From NCBI GenBank assembly GCA_001780385.1, contig MFGW01000047.1, positions 1 through 10,796 on the forward strand: a stretch of 10,796 nucleotides of DNA, written 5' to 3'. The position numbers and the translations under genes are program-made. Origin of the DNA: Candidatus Fischerbacteria bacterium RBG_13_37_8. GTDB taxonomy: Bacteria > Acidobacteriota > HRBIN11 > MFGW01. Below the pieces are notes generated by a model. It was not told the DNA's origin. It worked only from the letters and a program-made list of their open reading frames with translations, and did not search any database. Below are positions 1 to 6,681 of the stretch, piece after piece. Each line of letters starts with the position of its first letter. Within the stretch, counting starts at the first letter, position 1.

Positions 1-82
1 CGTTGATTTTATAGTATGTAATATGCATAAGTATATTTCAGATTTCTATTGTAAGTGCATTCTCTCTTTAAATCAACTATCT

Positions 83-256
83 TCCCAGCCCTCATTCCCT
101 AATCCCCAGTCCCTAGTCCCCAGTCCCCATTCCCCAGCCCTCATTCCCTAATCCCCAGTCCCTAGTCCCCATTCCCCATTCCCCAGTCCCCAGTCCCCAT
201 TCCCCAATCCCTATTCCCCAGTCCCCAGTCCCTATTCCCTATTCCCCAGTCCCTAA
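83..256. repeat. C-rich heptamer tandem array upstream of thyX
   Basis: From 89 to 256 the sequence divides without slippage into 24 heptamers of consensus TCCCCAG, TCCCCAT or TCCCTAA/G/T, preceded by one 6-base unit at 83-88. A 39-base block at 84-122 recurs at 133-171, exactly seven units later, so part of the array grew by segmental duplication. On the minus strand this is a run of GGG or GGGG separated mostly by three bases, a strong G-quadruplex pattern. It ends 7 bases before the GGAG of thyX. From memory it resembles the CCCCA(A/G)T heptamers called STRR in cyanobacteria; that comparison is recall, not a search. Bases 1-82 before it are AT-rich with no gene and no convincing promoter. 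Confidence 0.95.
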
Positions 257-263
257 TTTATTT

Positions 264-267
264 GGAG
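264..267 (+). promoter_or_regulatory. Ribosome binding site of thyX
   Basis: GGAG lies 10 bases before the ATG at 278, slightly long spacing but the only Shine-Dalgarno-like site here. It sits directly after the heptamer array, which supports 278 as the start. Confidence 0.6.
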
Positions 268-277
268 TAACGAGCTT

Positions 278-1711
278 ATGAAAGTAATACTGGCAGGTTT
301 TAATGTTGACACCGATATTTTGCATAAATTAAATACCTCCGGTGATGCTCTCCTTACCCCGGAAACATTCAGTGCTGCTTATGCACGCATAAGTCGAAGT
401 GCTCAAAGCGTCACTGAATTACGAAGAGATGCATGCAAGGATGTAGAACGTGCACGCCAATCTAATAAAACCATTATTTTTGAAATGGGACATCATTCCG
501 TCGCAGAACATGCTGTGTTTAATTTTGATATTATGGGTATTTCACGCCTTGCCTTCGAAGAATTAGAAAAATTCAGGCTGGCATCCTATACAGAAAAATC
601 ACAACGCTATGTTACTCTTGAAGGTGATTATGTCCTGCCTGAAGAAATAAAGGAAAAAACTCTCCAGAAGCGTTTCAATGAAATGGTTTCAATCCAGAAT
701 GCTTTTTATCAACACGCCTATGAGATTCTGCGAACTTATGTTTTCAATAAGCATGCTGAGTTGGCTGCTAATCCGCGTAATAACCATTTGCTTGAAGGCT
801 GGGCAAAAGAAGATGCTCGCTATGCTCTCTCTCTTGCTACCGAAGGTCAGGCTGGTATGACAATCAATGCGCGAAATCTCGAACATCTCTTCCGTCGCTT
901 CAGAATGTCCTCAAGAATCGAAGTGCAGCACTTGGGTCATAAAATCTATGAACTGGTTATGAAAGTCTCTCCCTCTATTATTCTTTTCGCTGAACCTTCT
1001 CATTTTGAAAAAGAATTGTATCCTTCGCTAAATAAAGAATTTGATTCAATAAGACCTATTAAAAAACGCAATCCTTTCCTTGGACCTGAAATTATTTCCT
1101 ATACTAAAAATGGCGACAATGTCATTCTTGCTGTATTACTCAGTATCATCAAGAGTATAGATTATCTTTATGCACTTCAGGAAATATCCGCTTTATCAGA
1201 AACTGACAAAGAAAAACTATATAAAAAAATGCTCGGTACAATGCAATTTTTTGATCGGCCGCCTCGTGAATTTGAATTCGTAGATATAGCATTTCAGGCA
1301 GTTATCAGTGCTTCAAATTTTGCTCAACTGAAACGGCATCGCATTGTCACGCTTATTTCCGGCAGCTACGATATTGAATTGGGAAACACCATCCCCGAAA
1401 GCATAATAGAAACAGGATTAACAAAACCATTCCAGGATATTATCGATAAAACGAATGAACTGTATTTCGAAATTAAGAAAGAGCATGGTACTGCGGCAGA
1501 TTATATACTTACCAATTCACACCGCCGTCTTGTTCTAATGAAAATGAATATGAGACAACTTTATCATTTTGCGCGATTGCGTGCTGATGAACATGCACAA
1601 TGGGATATACGAAATCTTGCGCAGCAACTTATTAACCAGGTCAAGAAACTATTGCCGTATTCGACATTACTTCTTTGCGGTAAATCTGATTTACCGGATG
1701 CCCCTCCGTAG
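278..1711 (+). CDS. thyX: FAD-dependent thymidylate synthase, tandem double-domain ThyX
   Basis: ThyX makes dTMP from dUMP in the cytoplasm, using methylene-tetrahydrofolate as carbon donor and reduced FAD as reductant. The 477-residue protein is about twice the usual 220-250. The N-terminal half has GHHSVAEH (71-78), matching the GHxSxxEH block, and a degenerate signature KFR-x7-S (98-108) followed by QRYV. The C-terminal half has a perfect RHR-x7-S signature (353-363) and, at about 424-446, the NMRQLYHF...LRADEHAQWDIR block typical of the ThyX C-terminus. The first half also has an NARNLEHLFRRR-like block near 197-208. The C-terminal half keeps the canonical ThyX signature, while the N-terminal half has Phe for the central His. 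Each half may supply part of a shared active site. The start is ATG 278 with GGAG upstream. The TAG stop shares its G with the following G-rich array. Family assignment is firm; which half is catalytic is inference. Confidence 0.9.
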   Translation: MKVILAGFNVDTDILHKLNTSGDALLTPETFSAAYARISRSAQSVTELRRDACKDVERARQSNKTIIFEMGHHSVAEHAVFNFDIMGISRLAFEELEKFRLASYTEKSQRYVTLEGDYVLPEEIKEKTLQKRFNEMVSIQNAFYQHAYEILRTYVFNKHAELAANPRNNHLLEGWAKEDARYALSLATEGQAGMTINARNLEHLFRRFRMSSRIEVQHLGHKIYELVMKVSPSIILFAEPSHFEKELYPSLNKEFDSIRPIKKRNPFLGPEIISYTKNGDNVILAVLLSIIKSIDYLYALQEISALSETDKEKLYKKMLGTMQFFDRPPREFEFVDIAFQAVISASNFAQLKRHRIVTLISGSYDIELGNTIPESIIETGLTKPFQDIIDKTNELYFEIKKEHGTAADYILTNSHRRLVLMKMNMRQLYHFARLRADEHAQWDIRNLAQQLINQVKKLLPYSTLLLCGKSDLPDAPP

Positions 1712-1785
1712 GGAATGGGGAATAAACAGGGGACAGGGAATAGTGGTCAGTGGACAGGGGGCAGACGATAGGGAACAGTGGACAG
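1710..1785. repeat. G-rich degenerate repeat tract downstream of thyX
   Basis: Runs of three to five G occur at 1711, 1717, 1729, 1736, 1757 and 1771, separated by AAT, ACA and similar linkers. This is the complement-oriented counterpart of the array at 83-256. Bases 1711-1723 (GGGAATGGGGAAT) are the exact reverse complement of 171-183. The copy is more degenerate than the upstream array. No stem-loop plus T-run terminator is seen in the convergent gap 1712-1829. Confidence 0.85.
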
Positions 1786-1809
1786 AATAAAAAAATGCGC
1801 AGTCTTCAC

Positions 1810-1830
1810 GAACCTTGAACCTTGAACATT
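1810..1830. repeat. GAACCTT heptamer triplet
   Basis: GAACCTT, GAACCTT and GAACATT follow each other without a gap. The last base forms part of the TAA stop codon (minus strand, 1832-1830) of the SGNH hydrolase gene. The motif differs from the G/C-rich heptamers but keeps the period of seven. Confidence 0.75.
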
Positions 1831-3149
1831 TAATTAGCGGTGGTTCGGCGAGCCATGGTTTTTCTGTTGTTGCTTAAAAGACTGACAAGCTGCACCTCAC
1901 CTCCCGGGGAGATATGAAAAATAAATTTCATTTTCCATTTCGGCGCAAAAAAACGTACTTCGCCTTTACGAAATAACCTGCCGAATCTTTCTATTCCAAA
2001 ATCAGCTTTCAACATGTCACCATTTCGAATCACTTTTATCAAATTTTCAGACGTCAACCTGTAAATACCAGTAAACCGGTCAAGATCGCTATTATCACCA
2101 CGCTTCCATTTGAGTGCCTTGACTCGACGTTTTATGTAAGTAATAGAATGTTCGTTTGTAGTAAAAAAATTATGTTTCAATACATATCGAAATAATCCGG
2201 TTGCAATCAGCATGTGTCCTTTTGCATTAGGATGCCATGGATCAGTCCGGTTCCCTTCCTTAAGAAATAATTTAACACCATCATACGGTCGATATAGTGG
2301 GAGCAGATCTAAATCATGCAATCCCTCTACCCTGACGGAATTCGCAATTTTTTCATGCAAACCTGCAAGTGAATAACGTTTAAAGGCATCTTTTTCAAAA
2401 ACCGGATGTATCATGAAAACAATAGGTATTGCATTAGTTTTCGAAAATGAACCAAGCAGATGAAAATTCTTCTGCAGTTTATCCCAATATATGCAGTGCA
2501 GTTTTGCATGAAATTCATCGGGGCAATGGCGTGCCTGTTTTTTTTCATTAAGCAGAAACAATTGATATTCAATAAAATTAAGCAGGTAACTTTTCGGATT
2601 ATAATAATAGTCCGCAAGTTGATAACTCACATCATGAAAAACAGGGTGTGCAGGATCATTCAGCATATAACTCCAGATAATTAAATCAGGAGAAAATGAA
2701 AGTGTTTCATGTTGTAAAATGAACAACTCCTGCTGCATCGAATAGCCACTGCGTGCAAGTATGATTACTTCGAATGTTTTTGAGCTTTTCAACCGACTAT
2801 TCAACATCTGTTCGAGCATTTTACCGTAGATTTTATTAAACGGCATACCTTGACCTAATGCTACGGAATCCCCAATAATAATAATTCGAAAGACATTTGC
2901 CGGTTTCACTAAAGTATAATCAAAATCACGATATCCTTTTCCATTATAAAAACATTTATAAGGACGATTTTCCCATATAAGTTCCGGATGTTTTGAAGCC
3001 ATGGTACAAATTTCAGTGTCAAGGTTGGCTCTCGCTTTCTGCATTCGGATAGTATGTACCCTGCGCAAAACAATTTCCATCAGTGCACCAGAAACCACAA
3101 TCACCAAAATGAATGTCAAGAATACAAAGAAGAATTTCTTTCTTTTCAT
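1830..3149 (-). CDS. Membrane-anchored SGNH/GDSL hydrolase with C-terminal DUF3471-like domain
   Basis: A 439-residue protein with a basic start and one hydrophobic segment (about 6-28), best read as a signal anchor placing the enzyme in the periplasm or at the cell surface. SGNH blocks are visible: IIIIGDSVALGQG with Ser95 as nucleophile, Gly135 in a LARSGYS stretch as block II, Asn164 in YMLNDP as block III, and DPWH (Asp303, His306) as block V. The family comprises esterases and acetyl-hydrolases acting on lipids, sugars or peptidoglycan; the substrate cannot be read here. Residues about 357-425 (FTGIYRL...VIRNGDMLKADFG...FFAPKWKMKFIFHISPGGEVQLVSL) resemble the small beta domain of DUF3471, a weak motif-level match. 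The gene is convergent with thyX. The ATG at 3149 lacks a clear Shine-Dalgarno. It lies 171 bp downstream of the sensor gene with repeats between, so co-transcription is uncertain. Confidence 0.85.
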   Translation of the reverse strand: MKRKKFFFVFLTFILVIVVSGALMEIVLRRVHTIRMQKARANLDTEICTMASKHPELIWENRPYKCFYNGKGYRDFDYTLVKPANVFRIIIIGDSVALGQGMPFNKIYGKMLEQMLNSRLKSSKTFEVIILARSGYSMQQELFILQHETLSFSPDLIIWSYMLNDPAHPVFHDVSYQLADYYYNPKSYLLNFIEYQLFLLNEKKQARHCPDEFHAKLHCIYWDKLQKNFHLLGSFSKTNAIPIVFMIHPVFEKDAFKRYSLAGLHEKIANSVRVEGLHDLDLLPLYRPYDGVKLFLKEGNRTDPWHPNAKGHMLIATGLFRYVLKHNFFTTNEHSITYIKRRVKALKWKRGDNSDLDRFTGIYRLTSENLIKVIRNGDMLKADFGIERFGRLFRKGEVRFFAPKWKMKFIFHISPGGEVQLVSLLSNNRKTMARRTTAN

Positions 3150-3167
3150 ATTAACATCAGAATAAAA

Positions 3168-3238
3168 CTTAAGGTTGAGAAGAGGGTTGAAGTTATGTTT
3201 AAAACCACCTTTTCCTTAACCTCAACTTTAACCTCTCT
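3168..3238. repeat. Imperfect inverted repeat of AACCTCAACTTT-type units
   Basis: The arm at 3170-3195 (AAGGTTGAG, then GGGTTGAAGTTA) and the arm at 3215-3237 (CTTAACCTC, AACTTTAACCTC) are approximately reverse-complementary; the best part is GGTTGAAGTT against AACTTTAACC. Each arm is itself made of short GGTTRAR-like units. The element lies in the leader of the SGNH gene as read on the minus strand and could fold in RNA, but it has no T-run to act as a terminator. Confidence 0.6.
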
Positions 3239-3279
3239 TTGTTCTCTTCTCCGTTTCCTCTCTGTGTCCTCTGTGGTTT
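3239..3279. repeat. Pyrimidine-rich CTCTGTG repeat
   Basis: The stretch reads as degenerate 7-9 base units TTCTCTTC, CTCTCTGTGT and CCTCTGTGG, ending in TTTATTTTTTTT. On the minus strand it is AACCACAGAGGACACAGAG. From memory, similar accessory repeats are scattered through intergenic DNA of several environmental bacterial genomes; this is recall only. It occupies most of the space between the sensor-phosphatase stop (3321) and the SGNH leader. Confidence 0.6.
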
Positions 3280-3320
3280 ATTTTTTTTAGATAATCAGGA
3301 ATTTCTTAAAAAGTCGCTAC

Positions 3321-6300
3321 TCAAAAAACATCAATAATAATTAGGGTGAGGTCATCATTTAAAGCGATGCCGGATGCTTTGCCTGACCATTCAGTCAGAT
3401 GCTGCACAAATGTATCAGCAAACCGGTCTGCTGAAAGCCTGTCATTATCTTTAATGAATTCACGGAAACGGTCTTTGCCAAACATTTCTTCACTGCCATT
3501 CGTCACTTCAATAATGCCATCAGTATAAACAAAAATACGGTCTCCTTTTTCAATTTCAAGTTCAACATTTGAATAGCGTGAAGAAGGAAAAGGACCAAGT
3601 ATCAAACCATTTTGCATTAATTCATACATTCTTTGTTGAGGTTTGCGCCAGACCAGCAATGGTGGGTGTCCTGCTCCGCAATAGCGCAGCATTCTCTTTT
3701 CTGCATCAATGTACAAATAAGCAGCGGTGATAAATTGTTCATGCACTTTTCCATAAAAAATGGCATTCATAGCAATCAGCACACTGGCAGGATCTGCTGC
3801 TTGATGAGCCTGTGCTGCGATAGCGACTTTCACCATTGAAGAAATAAGAGCTGCGGGGACTCCATGTCCGGAGACATCCGCAACAAGCACACCTAAATGT
3901 GAATCATCCACTACCAGAAATTCATAAAAATCACCTGCAACTGCTTCCATGGGTATATAACGCGCTGCTATATTCAAATTCTTTATATCTGGCATAGTTT
4001 GCGGAAGAATGAATGATTGAATTTTTCTTGCTGTCTCCAGTTCATGATGAATTGCGAGCAGTTTTTTCTCCTGCATGGCAACCAGTTTCTCACGTTCCAG
4101 TTCCTTAACTTTTGCTTCAAGCTGACGTGCATGTTCACGTGATTTAATTCGCGCATACCCTGATGCGGAAGCAACTCCAATTACTATGTAAAGAGAATAC
4201 GCCCACCATGTTTTCCACGGCGGAGGATCAACCTTGATATTAATTGATGCTCCCTCCTCATTCCAAATCCCACTATTGTTCGATCCCTTCACCCTGAATA
4301 CATAATTCCCACCATCAAGATTCATGTATGGAGCAAATCGCCTGTTCCCACTATATACCCACTCCTTGTCAAAACCTTCAAGCTTATATGCATATTGATT
4401 CTTCATGGGATTCGCATAATCTAAGGCTACAAATGAAAAGGAAAAGACCTGTGTTTTATATGATAATCGTATGCTCTCTATATCAGATAACGGCCTGTCA
4501 TACTTCACTTCCTTATCATATTTCTTGAAAGAAGTAATGATAATAGGCGGAATATGCAGATTATCTTTAATGGTGTCCGGATAAAATGCATTAAATCCAT
4601 TAAGCCCACCAAAAAATAATTCAGAACCATTCTTACTCTTTAAAAATGCTCCACTGTTAAATTCATTTCCCTGAAGTCCATCATTCACATCATAATTTTT
4701 GAATGTTTCCTCTTGAGGATTGAATTTCGATAATCCCCTGTTTGTGCTCAACCAAATGTTGCCTCGATTATCATTCAAAATTCCATAAACAACATTATTA
4801 GGAAGTCCATTTTCCGTGGTGTAATGTGTCCATTTATCAGCAGCAATATCATACTTATTCAAGCCGCCGCCCCATGTTCCTATCCAAAGTATGCCGTTAT
4901 TATCTTTATAAAGCGATGCTATACCAGAATTGTTTAGACTATTTGAATTATTCGCCTCAACATTATAATGAGTCCATTTTCTTAGTTTTTTATCATACTT
5001 ATTCAATCCGCTGCCCCATGTTCCTATCCATAATAATCCCTCCTCATCTTCCAGTATTGAAAAAATAAAATCAGTACTTACACTATTAGGATTATCAGGA
5101 TCATTATAGTAATGCGTCCATGTTCCTGTTTCTCTGTCAAATGCATTCAAGCCGCCGCCCCATGTCCCTATCCAGAGCAATCCATCCCTGTCTTCGTAGA
5201 TGAATCGTATTAAATTATGACTTATGCTGTTCTCATTATCAGGATCAGTACTATAATTAATCCATTTCTTTTCTTTCCGGTCATACTTATCAACACCGCT
5301 TCCCCATGTGCCTATCCAGAACATTCCGTCTTTATCTTCACAAATTGACCTGATATTATTATTGCTCAAACTATTTGAATTTCCAGTATCATTTATATAA
5401 TGTATCCATTTCCCCGTAACTCGATCAAATCTGTCAACACCTCCCCCGTTCGTTCCTATCCACATAATTCCTGACGCATCTTCATAAATTGCCCGCACAT
5501 CATTATTATTCAAGCTGTTCGATTCTCCAGCACGGTGATTGTAATGTACCCACCTTACGCGTGCTTTCTCAAGTTTGCTTAATCCTCCACCATTTGTTCC
5601 TATCCAGAATACCCCTGCATTATCTTCAAAAAATGATAGTACATTATTATTGCTTAAACTGTTAAGATCGTTGGCGTTACTCAGATAATGCTTCCATTCT
5701 CCAGATTCCGGATTAAATTTATTTGCGCCGCCACCCAATGTCCCTACCCAAAAGATGCCTTCTTTGTCTTTGTACAAAGCAGAAATAAAATCACTGCTTA
5801 ATGTGTCCGGATTGTCGGGATCATTTCGGTATACTGTCCATTCATCTTTCTCCGGATCGAATCTATTCAATCCATTCCCAGCAGTTCCTATCCAAAATAT
5901 TCCTGACTGGTCAATATAACCTGTTGTGATAAAATCACTACTTAAGCTATTGGGATCTCCCGGCTTGTTCCGGTAATGTCTCCAGGCTCCCTTCCTCCGA
6001 TCAAACCTGTTCAATCCACCCCCGGAAGTCCCTATCCAGTAAATACCATCCTTGTCCTCATAAATTGCTCTAATATGATTATCACTCAAGCTATTTGCAT
6101 TACCTGGCTCATTTTGATAATGCGTCCATTCGCTCTTTGCTTCCTCAAACCTTTCCAATCCTCCACCATTTGTGCCTACCCATAGTGCGCCCTCCCGGTC
6201 TTCATAAATAGCCTGTATGTAATTGTTGCTTAAGCTATTATTGTTGCCTGGCTCATTTCTAAAGCGTATCCATTGCTCCGTCACAGGATTGAATTTATTT

Positions 6301-6638
6301 AATCCGCCACCATCCGTCCCAATCCATAAATCTCCTTTGCTGTCCTTTATCAAAGCAATAATAAAATTCATAGATAATGAATTCTTATTTGCCGGATCAT
6401 ACGTAAATATCGTAAAATTATACCCGTCATATTTATTCAAACCTTCTTGCGTCGCAAACCACATGTATCCCCTGTCATCCTGCAAAATGCTATTCACTGA
6501 ACTTTGTGACAAACCCTGCTCAAGTGATACCCGCTCAAAGATGCTGGTCTGTGCATGTAGACCGGCTGTAAATAAACAGGTGAAAATAATACCTGTGAAT
6601 AATATTATCATGCAATGAAAATAATATTTCTGTTTCAT
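3321..6638 (-). CDS. Periplasmic double-propeller sensor with SpoIIE/RsbU-type PP2C phosphatase output
   Basis: A 1105-residue sensor. Residues 1-30 form a signal peptide (cleavage near HAQ). About 14 Reg_prop units cover 31-690; units 2-11 are strikingly regular at 48 residues, centred on WIGTxGGGLNKFD and NSLSNNxIxAIYED. Fourteen blades fit the two seven-bladed propellers of HTCS-type sensors. A Y_Y_Y domain follows (about 728-803), then a membrane helix (811-830) and a coiled-coil linker (835-870). The cytoplasmic PP2C domain (about 868-1105) has AGDFYEF (Asp903), DVSGHGVPAA (Asp921), YTDGIIE (Asp1040) and NDDLTLI (Asp1095-Asp1096), so all expected metal-binding acids are present and it looks active. 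The known role of this output class is to dephosphorylate Ser/Thr on STAS anti-sigma antagonists; no partner is in view. The gene lies 43 bp after the SLH propeller gene on the same strand. There is no clear Shine-Dalgarno; the signal peptide supports the start. Confidence 0.9.
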   Translation of the reverse strand: MKQKYYFHCMIILFTGIIFTCLFTAGLHAQTSIFERVSLEQGLSQSSVNSILQDDRGYMWFATQEGLNKYDGYNFTIFTYDPANKNSLSMNFIIALIKDSKGDLWIGTDGGGLNKFNPVTEQWIRFRNEPGNNNSLSNNYIQAIYEDREGALWVGTNGGGLERFEEAKSEWTHYQNEPGNANSLSDNHIRAIYEDKDGIYWIGTSGGGLNRFDRRKGAWRHYRNKPGDPNSLSSDFITTGYIDQSGIFWIGTAGNGLNRFDPEKDEWTVYRNDPDNPDTLSSDFISALYKDKEGIFWVGTLGGGANKFNPESGEWKHYLSNANDLNSLSNNNVLSFFEDNAGVFWIGTNGGGLSKLEKARVRWVHYNHRAGESNSLNNNDVRAIYEDASGIMWIGTNGGGVDRFDRVTGKWIHYINDTGNSNSLSNNNIRSICEDKDGMFWIGTWGSGVDKYDRKEKKWINYSTDPDNENSISHNLIRFIYEDRDGLLWIGTWGGGLNAFDRETGTWTHYYNDPDNPNSVSTDFIFSILEDEEGLLWIGTWGSGLNKYDKKLRKWTHYNVEANNSNSLNNSGIASLYKDNNGILWIGTWGGGLNKYDIAADKWTHYTTENGLPNNVVYGILNDNRGNIWLSTNRGLSKFNPQEETFKNYDVNDGLQGNEFNSGAFLKSKNGSELFFGGLNGFNAFYPDTIKDNLHIPPIIITSFKKYDKEVKYDRPLSDIESIRLSYKTQVFSFSFVALDYANPMKNQYAYKLEGFDKEWVYSGNRRFAPYMNLDGGNYVFRVKGSNNSGIWNEEGASINIKVDPPPWKTWWAYSLYIVIGVASASGYARIKSREHARQLEAKVKELEREKLVAMQEKKLLAIHHELETARKIQSFILPQTMPDIKNLNIAARYIPMEAVAGDFYEFLVVDDSHLGVLVADVSGHGVPAALISSMVKVAIAAQAHQAADPASVLIAMNAIFYGKVHEQFITAAYLYIDAEKRMLRYCGAGHPPLLVWRKPQQRMYELMQNGLILGPFPSSRYSNVELEIEKGDRIFVYTDGIIEVTNGSEEMFGKDRFREFIKDNDRLSADRFADTFVQHLTEWSGKASGIALNDDLTLIIIDVF

Positions 6639-6663
6639 TGCATTAATGTAATCAATAATGCAA
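6638..6663. promoter_or_regulatory. 8-bp inverted repeat at the sensor-gene start
   Basis: TTGCATTA (6638-6645) and TAATGCAA (6656-6663) form a perfect 8-bp inverted repeat around a 10-base AT-rich spacer. One arm touches the ATG of the sensor-phosphatase gene. It could be an operator or an RNA hairpin occluding the start. In this AT-rich sequence chance is a real alternative. In the minus-strand reading the T-run precedes the stem, so it is not an intrinsic terminator for the upstream SLH gene. Confidence 0.35.
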
Positions 6664-6681
6664 AAAAATTCAAGTATTCTT

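Noticed and set aside
3..31. Sigma-70 promoter for thyX (TTGATT at 3-8)
   Set aside because: The matching -10 region is poor and AT-rich DNA gives such hits by chance.
83..256. CRISPR array
   Set aside because: Units are only seven bases, contiguous and degenerate, with no unique spacers and no cas genes.
1712..1829. Bidirectional terminator between the convergent genes
   Set aside because: There is an A-run at 1790-1796 but no adjacent stable stem; only degenerate repeats are seen.
3054..3290. 78-codon plus-strand frame across the SGNH start and intergenic gap
   Set aside because: Half of it is antisense to the SGNH signal anchor and the rest translates low-complexity pyrimidine repeats.
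6223..6618. 131-codon plus-strand frame
   Set aside because: It is antisense to the conserved propeller repeats and signal peptide of the sensor; the openness comes from the repeat composition.
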